From: Entoloma clypeatum
Taxonomy: Eukaryota; Basidiomycota; Agaricomycetes; Agaricales; Entolomataceae
DNA: 64,000 nucleotides
Direction: 5' to 3'
NCBI GenBank assembly: GCA_963565915.1
Contig: OY751487.1
Location: forward strand, 3,286,001 to 3,350,000
Both the position numbers and the translations under genes were made by a program. Shown here one piece after another: positions 1 through 10,957 of this stretch (position 1 is its first letter; each line of letters starts with the position of its first letter). The notes under the pieces were generated by a model. That model made no database searches. It saw only the letters and a list, made by a program, of their open reading frames with translations, and was not told where the DNA came from.

Positions 1-31
1 AGCTGTACTGTGGTGAAAGCTTACCTATATA

Positions 32-402
32 TGGTGCGAACCACTTAGTCACCGCCACTTTGTGACAACGATATGGGAGCACTCAATTTTCGATGTTTTT
101 ATTATTCTTCTTGCCAAAGTGCTCTATTTGATAAGGGGAATCAATCCCCAAGACAATTTTTTTATTGCTTCAAAACTGAGGGAGTTCAAATTTTTACTGA
201 GGATAGATTTGGCAACCTTCCATATATAGTATGTTTGACTCAGGAATATGAGGGTGAGAATTGTATTACTCAGTGTCTCTATCATGAAGCACAAAAATCT
301 AATAGCCTGACGCAGCTGCCGGCCGCCCCTACCAATGTTCGGGTGACCAGACCCCAATTTGGCGGCTGTCACAAAGTAGTGGTGACTAAGTGGTTCGCAC
401 CA
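32..402. mobile_element. TA-flanked MITE with 37-bp terminal inverted repeats
   Basis: The two ends are inverted repeats of about 37 bp that begin TGGTGCGAACCACTTAGTCA, with about two mismatches. A TA dinucleotide lies just outside each end (30-31 and 403-404). This is the pattern of non-autonomous Tc1/mariner-type elements. The 371-bp interior has open frames on both strands but nothing I recognise as a protein. The superfamily assignment is inferred from the TA duplication only. Confidence 0.7.
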
Positions 403-938
403 TACATCCAAATAAGGCATGATGCATGCCTCCCATGGTTGTGAAATGATTTTGGGGCACTTTGGGGAGGGCATGATGTAGAATCACAATTAGAGAAGAA
501 CTGCCTTATTCCATTGGTAAAAGTCTACTCATATATAGTGTTTGAAGGTTCAGTCTATGTAGACCTGAACCAGACTGAACTGAACTGAAAAATAGACCAT
601 GTTGGACTGAACCATGGTCTAAGGTCTATCTGTTTTAGAAAATTTAGACTGCAGTTCAGTCTAGATTTTTTTTTTTTTGACTTAGACCACAAAAAGACCA
701 GTCTAAACAGGTCTAGACCAGTCTTTTTGCCCTTTGGGATACACCTCCAACCCCCCCCCCCCCCCCTAATATTCTACAATTTTTGGAGACATAATATTCT
801 AGATATTTATAGTCCAATTTTATTGGTCTAAGGCTTGTTTTGAAGCTACAACTGAGTGGAATACATTTCTAGCTTGTATATAAAGTCTTGCTCAGAGTCA
901 TAAAGGTTAAGAATTGAGTGAAACATGGTGGAAACATA

Positions 939-1989
939 CAGTTGCGGACAGCCAAACACAACAATTTAGTCTGTAAGGGGACAGCTCCCAAACGGGTTGA
1001 TGAAATTTATTCTGACTTCAGATTCAGACTCAGGATGAGGAAATATGTTGAAAAACACTACTCTGAAGTTTTTCCCATGACTTTTTGGTTTGGCCAATTT
1101 TTTTGACCTCTTGAACGAAAATTGACACCCCCTCTGTGTGCCTTTGGCAAGCCTAAGTTATCACTGGAGGCCCCCCAGAGGTCTATCACCTGTGTCATTG
1201 GCCTTAAAATAGCATGTCACTTGTTGCTTCACTCAGTAATCATTGACTTCTCATCATGGGACTGGCTGCCATGATGCATCTGGCATCAATATTTGTTTTC
1301 CCTTCAATTTATCTTTTCCCAGCATTGCCCTGTCCTTTTTCCTCTCTGTTGATGAAATTCTGTTCCAGCTAAATGCAAAATTATAGGCGGTTGAAAACAA
1401 AACAATATCTAGGGCGGCGCTGTCAGCAATGGTGAGCCGGCAACGTAAGGAAGTAACCCTTCGGAGTCCCAAAACCAATCCCGCCCTATGTCCTGTTTTT
1501 TTCCCAACCGCCTATCATTTCGCATTTAGCTGTCACTCATTTTTAATAATATAGATTGTGTTTTTTAAGGTTTGATATTGTGTTATAAGGTAATAGATCC
1601 TGTTGTTGTATCAGTATTTCTACAGTGACACATCATCATGAAAAGCATGAGACACATGTCAGAGCACATGCCTTCCAAATATGGTAAGGATTTCCAAATT
1701 TGGGTGCCTCACCATGTATTTTTCTGGTCATAATTTTTGTAGGATCATACTCGGCCCGCAAAAAGGAGTTGATTCCACATTTTTTCATGATTTTAGTGAA
1801 TTTTTTGATGGTTTGGCCAATTTTTGGGGGGTCAAAACCCAAAATTCGACATTGAGCAAAATCGGCTCATGCAAATCACTTCAGTAGATCTCAAATAACA
1901 CATTTCTGCTATTTTCAAGAAAATCCCACAATTGTGGGAAGGTACAAAACTCAGTCAATATTTTTGTCGTGTTTGGTTGTCCGCAACTG
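939..1989. mobile_element. TA-flanked 1.05-kb inverted-repeat element nested in the hAT-like element
   Basis: The termini are 26-bp inverted repeats starting CAGTTGCGGACA, with two mismatches, flanked by TA at 937-938 and 1990-1991. The interior is AT-rich with short ORFs only and no recognisable transposase. The structure suggests a non-autonomous Tc1/mariner- or pogo-like element that inserted into the older hAT-like copy. Confidence 0.65.
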
Positions 1990-3137
1990 TAGCTACAACA
2001 TATGATTACAGTGTTATTTTTTGTATCTGTGTTTACAGTGCTATTTTTGTTGTATCTGTACTATTATTACAGTGTTTTTGTTATATCTCTCATTGCTGAG
2101 TCAGCAATGGATGCATCAGTTCAACGTTGGATGACGCACGACATGCGCATCAAAGTTAAACATGTCAAATACATATAAACAAATCTCCAAAAACATCGCA
2201 CATCTGCTTATTTTGTCTACCCAGTAACAAGTAAGGGTTTCTACTATATTAATTAGGTAGGTTGGCATTATATGTCACTTAATATGTATTTATTTCATGA
2301 AATTTCGCCACGGATTTGAGCATATGTGATGCGACACTTTACACCAAATAATAGTAAACAATGTGCAAAATGCATCGCGCAGGCACGCATGGTGCCTTCC
2401 TCATGATCTAATAATGGTTTAAAGTGATAGAACTCATCAGTACATATGTATTCACCTTCTGAAATACCTTGTATAATTTTTAGATGTCTAGATAAGCTAG
2501 AAATAATGAAATGTGCATATTTCAGTAAAAGTGTCATATCTCCATAATGAATGGATCAAATTTGAAAACAAATGTGCTATGAGATCCCCTGAATGTGGGG
2601 AATCCAAAGGTGAAATAAAAAATTTGGTCAAATTTTCGCCCTATTTTGCTCATATTCATCTTATTAAGTTCTTGTGCTTGATTTGAATGGTCTGAGTAGG
2701 TTTACATACAATGTTACAATGGTATATATACAGTGCATATAGACTACAGTGGTTGTGGAAGAGAGGAAGTAAGAAAATGTTGTTTTTGTGTTTGAGAAAA
2801 CCCATGATGATGCACTGTTCATCATGATTTACAGTGTGTTTTGATGCATCATTTTCGAATACAGACTATCTACCATACATAGCTGATGTATTTAACTTTA
2901 TATATACTTGATATAGGTTTCTAAATATCTCTACATAAGTTAAGATCTGTTTTTAGGGCTTGTGGTGCCACGGTTTGGGCATTGAGGCCTCATGTTTCAA
3001 CGATGCTCATTGCTTGGCATCGACTGCCGAGCACTTTTGGCAATCGCTGAAAGTCGAACTATAATTTGACAAACAGGCAACGAAACATTCCCACACTTCT
3101 TTTATTCCCCCCTCCACTCCATCTGGCCACCACTTCT

Positions 3138-3840
3138 GCCCAACAGCCACCACTTGTGCCCAACGGCTACCATTCATGCCCAATGGGCCCCTCTAGCGCG
3201 CAATGGCCCCCTTTCATGCTGAATGGCATCCAGTCATGCCCAACGCCCTCCATTTGAGCCCAACGGCCACCCCCCCTCGTGCCCAACTGCCACGACCCGT
3301 GTCTGATGCCCCATTTCATGCCCAACGGCATCCACTGGCACCCAACACCCTTCCTTTGCGTGCAACACCCTCCTTTCATGTGCAACACCCTTTCTTCAAG
3401 CCCAACGGCTGCCTCTTGTGCCCAACTGCCGCGACCGGTGCCCAACTGCCCCCTTTTGTGCCCAACTGCCCCCTCTAGCACCCAACAGTGTCCACTGGCG
3501 CCCAATGCCCTTCCTTCATGTGTACCGCCCTCCAACTTGCGCCAACACCCTCCTTTCGCATGCAATGCCCTCCCTTTGTGTGCAACACTCTTTCTTCAAG
3601 CCCAACAGCCATCTCTTGCACCCAACTGCTGCGACCCATGCCCAACTGCTTCCTTTCACACCCAATGGCTCCCTCTAGCGCCCAACACCCTTTCTTTGTG
3701 CGCACCACCCTCCAACTTGCGCCAACACCCCTCCCTTTGCATGCAACACCCTTTCTTCAAGCCCAATGGCCCCTTCTCACATGCAACACCCTCTCACGGC
3801 CATCCACTGGCAGCCAACGGCCTCCATTCATGCCCACTGA
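3138..3840. repeat. Degenerate 20-bp minisatellite, GCCCAACGGC core
   Basis: The core GCCCAACGGC recurs with a spacing of about 20 bp for roughly 700 bp, with frequent one- or two-base variants. Each core can fold as GCC-CAAC-GGC. Because 20 is not a multiple of 3, all three frames are open over long stretches and translate into similar Pro/His/Cys-rich strings. These are not genes. The same unit occurs at 23430-24050, 25760-26110 and 32480-32906 (continuing at 39645). Confidence 0.8.
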
Positions 3841-4062
3841 CATTACATACGACCTCTGTATATACTTAAATAAAACATATTATACAAAACCAGTTCTGAC
3901 TGGTGCAGACCGGTTTGGTCCACTCTTTATGGGTCCGATAGACCGGTCCTGTGTGGTCCGGTCCAGTCTTTTACCATTCTGCGGTTTTGAAAGACCAGTC
4001 TCAGTCTTGGTCCATGCCTTTCAGAGGCAAAAAACCAAACCAAGCCGAACCCTCAAACACTA

Positions 4063-4308
4063 CTCATATATGTACTAAACAAGGAGAAAAGGAGAAGACA
4101 GGAATCCATCTTGGGTTTGTGCCAGAATTAATGATTTTGTGGCACTCTTGAACTTTTGATGAGATCAAGATCTATTATTGATCTAAGCATCACCCACCTT
4201 ATCCCTGTGGTGTAAATCTACTAGAAAAGCATCCAGATCTGGGGGTCTGTTCTGAAGCAGTTGAGACCAGTCTATAACATCCCATAGCATCATAGCACCA
4301 TAGCAAAG
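4063..4308. other. Unassigned sequence with CATAGCAT-type short repeats
   Basis: No gene is seen. The right part contains repeated CATAGCAT-like words (4283-4303), a word type also seen at 22140-22330 and 40200-40255. The last five bases, CAAAG (4304-4308), are the reverse complement of the five bases before gypsy1-B (CTTTG, 40287-40291). Confidence 0.6.
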
Positions 4309-4714
4309 TGTTATGCTTAACAAACCGTTCCAAGGTTCGGGCAGAGTATGCAGGAAGTGGAAAGGCAAAGAGCAATGTGATTGCTAAATCTAAGAAATGT
4401 AGCTATGGTACATGAGGTTTATATAGTACTGACTATGAGTGGTAGCGAATGAGTCAGTAACTGCAGAAGGCAGTGCGCATGAGTAAGACGACTGCAGACT
4501 GAGTAATACTACTGCAGAGCTGAGTAAGGTTACTGCTGTGGAGCTGAGTAAGGTTACTGCTGTGGAGCTAAGTAAGGCTACTGTGGACTGAGTTATACTG
4601 GGAATCTAAGGAAACAAAAGTAGCTATTAGACATAGTGTATTCGTAAGAGGGTGCTGAGTAGGGATGATAAGTAAAAGAGATGATGTGGTCCGCATACTG
4701 TAGAGTCTGTAACA
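4309..4714 (-). repeat. gypsy1-A 3' LTR
   Basis: On the plus strand this runs from TGTTATGCTTAAC to GTCTGTAACA, so on the element strand it is TGTTAC...CATAACA with TG/CA ends. It contains the TATATAAA promoter motif and start region found in the other gypsy1 LTRs. A run of six Cs just inside it (4719-4724) is the G-rich polypurine tract on the element strand. Confidence 0.8.
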
Positions 4715-4782
4715 TGTTCCCCCCTTCAAGCTCTGTGTCCTCACAGAGTCATTGTCCCCATCCCTCATTGTTGTTGGGATCG

Positions 4783-5092
4783 TGTTGAAACTTTTCTATC
4801 ACGTAGATTAGATTAGATTAGATTATATCACGTGACCTTTACACATCTTCGATTACATACTTATTTGGTTGGTACAAACAGTAGTACGGTATATAAGACC
4901 AGGAAACTGTCAATATCAACAAGTTGTCTCTTGACTCTTAACCAGCTCCATCACTCTCACCAGCCTCAACCGCTCTCACTAGCCTTACCCCCTCCAAACC
5001 ATGTAAGTGACCATAGCGGTATCGTAGAGTACTTCCACTGTAGCTATGTTGCTCAGTACACCTGTGGCTAGCGCCCAGGTGGAACTTCAACA
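4783..5092 (+). repeat. copia1 5' LTR
   Basis: 310 bp, TGTTGAAAC...GAACTTCAACA. It contains a GATTA tandem (about 4805-4825), the palindrome TCACGTGA (4828-4835) and a TATA box TATATAAG (4890-4897). These make a plausible U3 promoter, with transcription expected around 4920. Confidence 0.95.
4828..4897 (+). promoter_or_regulatory. copia1 LTR promoter: TCACGTGA palindrome plus TATA box
   Basis: TCACGTGA at 4828-4835 is a CACGTG E-box-type site and TATATAAG at 4890-4897 is a good TATA box. The same pair is present in the 3' LTR. Binding by a bHLH factor is an inference from the motif only. Confidence 0.5.
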
Positions 5093-5104
5093 GGTTATGG
5101 GCCC
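5093..5104 (+). other. copia1 primer-binding site, half initiator-tRNA type
   Basis: GGTTATGGGCCC directly follows the LTR. It is complementary to the anticodon stem-loop of eukaryotic initiator methionine tRNA (GGGCCCATAACC), the half-tRNA priming arrangement known in Drosophila copia and fungal relatives. The same 12-mer serves copia2. Confidence 0.8.
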
Positions 5105-5446
5105 CGGATAGCAGAGGGACTTGGGAAACGCTGGCAACAGCGAGTACCTGCCCACTCTACCCTGGTTGGCGAAGAACCGATCGAAAGATCTAGGTTCTGA
5201 GTCTTACTTCTTCACATATGAACCTGGGAACGTCAAGTACCTGTCATGAGACGTCCCTAAGGGGATTGACCTAGTACACTCCATGTGGAAACGTTGATCG
5301 CACCTTATACGTTTCTGACATATAAAGGGTTTTTCCGTGACCGCTATTCCTAAAGGGAATATGTCATAAGGAATCATTTAATTGTTTTCTTAAATCATAT
5401 TCATAACACATCACTGATTGGGAACCCTTTCTTAGATTCATCTAAA

Positions 5447-8400
5447 ATGTCTACCTCTCGCTCCGCCCTCGACTCCATCGCCATCTTCGACGGCATCGAC
5501 TACCAGAGTTGGGCCGAAAAAATGAAGTCATACCTTCTCCATCAAGGAGTCTGGCGCCTCGTATCCGGCGACATTGAGCGCCCCGACATCAAGGACTTTA
5601 CGGTCACGGTCTCCACCCCTGCCTCAGCCACTTCGACATCTGCGACATCTGCGACTCAACCTCCGGCGGTCACTATCACTGTCGACCATCCCGCCTTCGC
5701 CAAGGAAAAGAAGGCCTGGATCAGAGACGACGACATGGCTCAGGGTTCCATCCGTCTCAAAGTCTCCGAAGCAATCAGGAGGCACATCAAGGACGCCTCA
5801 ACCTCAAAGGAAGCTTGGACGACGTTGAAAGACGCGTATTCGAAGGTCTCCCCCGCCACCATTTTTGGCGACTTCAAGGCTGCTGCCTCCTTCAAGCTCT
5901 CGGGTCGCGACCCCGTACCGGAAATCGAGCGCCTCGGATCACTCTTCGCTCGCCTCAGCGACGCGAAGTTCATCGTGCCTGACCTGATGCAGGCTATGAT
6001 CCTGGCAAGTGCCATCCCTGACGCTTGGTCGTCTCTCTCCACCACCCTCTTCCAGGTCTACGACGCCGATGACTTCACATGGCAGGCCGTTGCCGACAGC
6101 ATCGTATCGGAGTACAGGCGCAAGTATGCGATTGGGTCTACTCAGGCGTCCAACGAGCAGGCCCGGAAAATCTCCGGGACCAAGCGAAAGGGGCAAGACC
6201 CCAAATGGGAAAAGCAAACAGCGCCGAGTACCTCGCGTAACAATGCTGACGAGTAGCCTAACTCGACCGACCCGAGTACCGCTTCTGAAAAGAAGAAGGG
6301 AAAGGGACGCTGGCGCAACTAGAAGAAGCGCGCCAACAACACAGAAAATGACTCCGACCAAGCTGAGGAAATGGTCGAGTTTATTGCACCAGCCATTGAG
6401 CAACCCCTTCGTCGTCCTGCTCCTTGTCCTCTTCCTCCTCGTCAACGTGCCCCTTGCCATCTCCCTCCTCATCATGCACCTGCCTTCACCACTGTAACGG
6501 GCTGCGGGAAAACTACAAGTACCGCACAGCCTGAGTCAGAAAAAATGCAGTCACTCCTGCAACGCATGAACCTGCCTCCCTCTCAGTACACCGGGCTTCC
6601 TTCCGGAAAGCCGTCAGCGTGGAAAAAGAACGAGAAAGTACGAAAGCTTGCCCGAGAAATCGGCGCACGACCCTCTGGGTCGAACCTCCGTATCTTAGAT
6701 ACCATCATCCCTGACATTGACGAAAGGCCGGCTAAACAGCGTCGCGTAGCCCCGTCGATAGAAGAATCGCTGAAGATGATGGACATCGACCAGGAACGGA
6801 TGGGGCCGGATGTGTTTGAGGATGAGATAGAACTTGACGGTTCGTCGAAACCCTTTCTTGAACCTTATCAATTGCGGAATGCTAATAATACCTCTCAACA
6901 GACGTATAATATATTAGCCAGTACCAGTACAGAGTGCGTAGATCACATTAGCAGTGATCTACATAAAAAATATATTAAACATTTCACCTCTTGTACACAT
7001 TGTAAGGAAAAAGAACGCGCGCAATGGATACTAGATTCCGGCGCCTCTTTACACTTCACCTATGAGTTTAAGGACTTCGCATATTATAGACCTCTCACGG
7101 TCAAGCGATTCGTCCAAACTGCAGCTAAAGGGAAGAAACTGGAAATACTCGGAGTTGGGGCCGTTCCAGTACGGCACACCCTAAATGGGGAAATTAAAAC
7201 CCATCTTCTCAGACCGGTGTTCTACATCCCGGACATGGACACACGCCTATTGTCCCTAGGCGTCTTCCTTAACCATGGTTACAAAGTAGACGGGACTTGT
7301 GGAGAAATTAACATCTCCAAAGGGCTGAGCAAAATCCAGTTTTCGCCCCACATCCTTGGTCAAACCATTTACTGGTTAGACACTGAAATACGCTATGACC
7401 AGATCCATGCGATCTCGAGTGAAATCACTGTTGAAACATGGCACAAGCGCCTTGGTCACCCAAATGATCAAGCACTCCGAAAGATTCCCACCAGTACCAA
7501 AGGGGTACCTGAAACACTAGTACGTGAGAAATCACAGGAAAGTTGCACAGGTTGCCTCAAAGGGAAAATGCCGAATCAGTCATATCCAAATTCGATAACA
7601 AGGGCAACAAAAACCTTTGATCTGATCCATTCCGATCTTAAACAAATATCCACGGCATCATATCACAAATATAAATATTTCCTTACGTTTTTGGACGATT
7701 TTTCATCCCACGTCTGGGTCGTCTTGCTTAGGAAGAAGTCGGATGCTGTCATGGCATTACGACAATTCCTTGCAATGATCCAGAATCAATTCGCCGCCAC
7801 TCCTAAGAAATGGCGAGTTGATGGAGGTGGAGAATTTAACGAATACAAGGATGTACTTGCCGATCATGGAATTCTGATTGACGTCACGCTCCCGTATCAG
7901 CACCAGCAGAACGGTCGAGCAGAACGGATAAATCGAACCCTGTGGGAGAAATCTCAGGCCTTGCGCTTCGACGCGTGCTTACCACCTATGTGGTGGGAAT
8001 TCTGTTTGGAACATGCAGCTTTTCTCTACAACAGAACGCCCATGCAGCGTCTCGAATGGAATACCCCTTACTTCAGGGTGACCAATGAGATCCCCGATAT
8101 GTCAAGCATCAGAGTCTTCGGATGTCAGGCATATGTGTATATCCCAAAAGAAAAACGTAGAAATTCCCTGGAGTCTAGATCTCGATTGATGATTTATCTC
8201 GGATCAAAGCCAGGGGTCAAAGGATACCGTTTCATGGATCCTGAGACTAATACAATTTTCATGGGTGGGAAAGCTATCTTTGATGAAAGCAAGTACCCTA
8301 GATGCCACATCGACCCTTTGCCAGAGAACCATCCAGAAATGGAAAACCCAGAACCGGCTGATGAGTTTGAGGACCTTATCCCCGGAAACGATGACAATGA

Positions 8401-10240
8401 CAGTCATTACGAAAAACCTCACGACCCTGTTCCCACTGGACAGGATCACCCTGAATCAGACGATGATTTGCCGGGTAGCGAACCCGATGACGAGCCATGA
8501 GTACCCACTCCAGAGCCCGAGCAAGTACCAGATCGACCGATCAGGGAACGACGAGTTCGGAGAATGCCAGACAGCATCTATGGAGAAGACACCCCTGCTT
8601 CTGATCTTGAAAAATTGGATCGAAGACGTAGACTGGGCGGTCAAACGGCATGGATGAACGATCTCCTAATGGAGGCAATTTCCATCCAAGTAGGCATCAT
8701 TGAAATGTCACACAAAGACATATACTCTCTTCCGAACAAAGAAGATTGGTATGCGGCAGAACGAAAAGAGCTAGACATGCTCAAAAGCCGCGGGGTGATC
8801 ACGGAGTTAGTACCCCTACCTACAGGGAGGAAAGCTCTAAGGAACAAATGGGTTTACAACGAAAAATCCGATGGGCGTTTGAAAGCGCGCCTTGTTGCAA
8901 AAGGTTTCTCACAGGTAGAAGGGATTGACTTCGATCAGATCTTCTCACCAGTAGTGAGATACGAGACAGTCCGATTGATTCTGGCATTGACAGCCCTTGA
9001 AGGGTGGTTCATGACACTCTTGGACGTCTCAGCAGCCTTCCTCTATGGAACACTCCGTGAGGTAATTTACATGCGACAGCCTGAGGGCTACATAGTAAAA
9101 GAAAACCTCGTGTACCGACTATACAAAGCCCTATACGGACTCAAGCAGGCCGCATTAGCCTGGTGGAGGGAACTCGATTCCTCCATGAAAAAGCTCGGCT
9201 TTGCCCGGCTTCACTCCGATGCGGGAGTTTTCATTCACACAAGTACCAAAGGGGAAACTGTGATCGCCGTCATTTATGTCGATGACTCTGCTTTTCTCGG
9301 CACAAACCGGGAATACACGCTGGAAAAGAAGAAGGCCTTCATGACAACATGGGAATGTAGGGACCTAGGCCACCTAGTCCCTGATGGGGAACCAAAAGAA
9401 TTTCTCTCTATCCAAATAAGGCAACGTGGGAAGAGGATCTTCATTGATCAAGTACCCTACCTTGAGAAAATTCTCGCACGCATGGGGATGAGCGAATCTA
9501 ATGCCACCCATACCCCACTCCCGACAGGCTACAAACCCATGAAGTCTGAAGATGAACCCAATGCGGAACTCAGATCCAAGTACCAATCCGTCATCGGGTC
9601 ACTATTGTACTTAATGATCGGGACAAGACCCGACATTTGTTTCGCCGTAATCAAAATGTCCCAATTCTCCGCAAACCCTACCAAACGCCATTTAGAAGTG
9701 GCAAGGGATATTTGCAGGTATTTGAAGGCGACAAAAAATTACGCGATCATGTACGATGGTGATTCTGGGAAAGGAATCTACGCATTCACAGACTCCGATT
9801 GGGCGTCAGACGAAAACACCAGGAAGTCCACCACTGGTTACTTCGTATCGCTGGCATCTGGAGCAGTAACATGGGTTTCATCGGCGCAAAAAACCATTGC
9901 CCTCTCTTCCACGGAAGCAGAATACATGGCGCTATCAGATTGCAGTCGCGCAGTGACATGGCTTAGAAGCATGCTTGCCGAACTTGGGATGCAGATCGGA
10001 TCAGTCCCGATCTATGGAGATAACAATGGCTCCGTCTTTATCGCATCCAACCCTGTAACTGAAAAGCGGTCCAAGCACATTGACGTGCGATTCCACTTCG
10101 TCAGAGAAAAAGTATCCGAAGGCATCATTACGGTTGAATTCATCGAAGGAGTGAATAACCCTGCAGACCTTTTAACTAAGAATCTAGGGAAAGTCCTCTT
10201 TAGCAAGTTTATCCCGTACTTCGGATTACTTAAAAACTAG
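5447..10240 (+). pseudogene. copia1 gag-pol polyprotein, one frame with three in-frame stops
   Basis: A single frame runs from ATG 5447 to the stop before 10240. It is broken only by TAG at 6254, TAG at 6320 and TGA at 8498. Gag is 5447-6253, with a copia-type gag domain and no clear zinc knuckle. The protease has the D-S-G motif in WILDSGASLHFT (about 7033). Integrase has an HHCC zinc finger (about 7440-7560) and a DDE core (D near 7635, D in RVDGGGEF, E in GRAERINRT). RT has YVDD at 9275-9286. RNase H has DSDWASD and STEAEYMAL (about 9790-9940). The two TAGs fit CAG-to-TAG and the TGA fits CGA-to-TGA, so each stop is one C-to-T change from a sense codon. Full length with no indels suggests recent inactivation. 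Readthrough of a UAG is possible but less likely. Confidence 0.9.
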
Positions 10241-10305
10241 ACGAAAGAGTACCTATATGGGAAAAAGTAAGATGTATTTAGAAGTATGTACTAAATATGG
10301 GGGGG

Positions 10306-10615
10306 TGTTGAAACTTTTCCATCACGTAGATTAGATTAGATTAGATTATATCACGTGACCTTTACACATCTTCGATTACATACTTATTTGGTTGGTACAA
10401 ACAGTAGTACGGTATATAAGACCAGGAAACTGTCAATATCAACAAGTTGTCTCTTGACTCTTAACCAGCTCCATCGCTCTCACCAGCCTCAACCGCTCTC
10501 ACTAGCCTTACCCCCTCCAAACCATGTAAGTGACCATAACGGTATCGTAGAGTACTTCCACTGTAGCTATGTTGCTCAGTACACCTGTGGCTAGCGCCCA
10601 GGTGGAACTTCAACA
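10306..10615 (+). repeat. copia1 3' LTR
   Basis: 310 bp, colinear with the 5' LTR with about three transition differences. It is followed at once by the GATCG duplication, after which gypsy1-A sequence resumes. Confidence 0.95.
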
Positions 10616-10657
10616 GATCGGACCAGTTCGGACTCTCCTTGAGGCTCCAATCATATA

Positions 10658-10957
10658 TCAGCTCTTCGTTGATGGAAACGGCGAGCTCGAGCCTTTGATA
10701 GCCAGCCGAATACCTCGATTTTCGATGACGAGGGTGCTGGTGTAATTCCCGAGAATTTGTTTCTCCTCAGGGCTGGGGGCGACAGGGAGGTTGGACAGTG
10801 AGTGAAGCCAGATGTGCATCTGGCGATGAAGGAGGTTGGCAAGGGAAGTTTTGAGGGCATGGATTTGGTCTCTCATGGAGAGTGCTTCATTCATGAGAGT
10901 GGTGATGGCAGGGTTGATGTCGGTGGTGGAGGTGGAGGTAGTGGTGGTGTTAGACAT
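10658..10957 (-). CDS. gypsy1-A small ORF downstream of pol
   Basis: A 99-residue ORF lies between the chromodomain end of pol and the 3' LTR, on the element strand. It starts with a Ser/Thr-rich stretch (MSNTTTTSTSTTD), followed by a predicted helical segment rich in Leu, Met and charged residues. I recognise no family. The same start is present in gypsy1-B (47319-47453), where it ends early. Accessory ORFs 3' of pol occur in some LTR elements, but nothing here identifies an envelope (no signal peptide or membrane segment). It could also be the N-terminus of a fragment cut by later changes. Confidence 0.45.
   Translation of the reverse strand: MSNTTTTSTSTTDINPAITTLMNEALSMRDQIHALKTSLANLLHRQMHIWLHSLSNLPVAPSPEEKQILGNYTSTLVIENRGIRLAIKGSSSPFPSTKS

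Larger units (their letters stand above)
536..4062. mobile_element. hAT-like non-autonomous element, 3.5 kb
   Basis: The left end reads TAGTGTTTGAAGGTTC and the right end is its imperfect inverse (CCCTCAAACACTA). The element is flanked by a perfect 8-bp duplication CTCATATA at 528-535 and 4063-4070. An 8-bp duplication with TAGNG-type ends is the hallmark of the hAT superfamily. The sub-terminal regions are dense in degenerate AGACCAGTC / GACCGGTC motifs. The interior holds a nested TA-flanked element (939-1989), a body of about 1 kb shared in inverted orientation with 24.07-25.08 kb, and a 20-bp minisatellite (3138-3840). No transposase is readable, so movement must have depended on another copy. 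Related copies lie at 22544-23043 and 23125-25559. Confidence 0.75.
4783..10615 (+). mobile_element. copia1: Ty1/copia retrotransposon nested in gypsy1-A
   Basis: The element has 310-bp LTRs (4783-5092 and 10306-10615) and a perfect 5-bp duplication GATCG (4778-4782 and 10616-10620). Domain order is gag, protease, integrase, RT, RNase H, which defines Ty1/copia. A primer site directly follows the 5' LTR, and a G-run polypurine tract (about 10296-10305) precedes the 3' LTR. The LTRs differ at about three positions, all transitions, so insertion was fairly recent. It interrupts the 3' internal region of gypsy1-A and is therefore younger than it. Confidence 0.95.

Noticed and set aside
918..2537. 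Short ORFs of 60-80 codons
   Set aside because: They lie in AT-rich interiors of inverted-repeat elements, and none has a domain signature or codon bias.
3138..3840. CRISPR-like array of short repeats
   Set aside because: Units are degenerate, contiguous at 20 bp with no unique spacers, and the sequence is from a eukaryote.
3066..3870. Overlapping ORFs of up to 196 codons, rich in Pro, Cys and His, on both strands
   Set aside because: They translate the 20-bp minisatellite in rotating frames. The similar peptides in several frames are a repeat artefact, not genes.
4832..5071. 79-codon ORF in the copia1 LTR (also at 10355-10594)
   Set aside because: It lies wholly inside the LTR and overlaps the TATA box. 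Its duplication simply reflects the two LTRs.
5447..10240. RIP as the cause of the copia1 stops
   Set aside because: Only three stops in 4.8 kb and few LTR differences. The changes are sparse and not concentrated at CpA, so ordinary decay or CpG deamination explains them better.
10658..10957. Envelope gene of gypsy1
   Set aside because: No signal peptide, membrane segment or cysteine pattern is visible.
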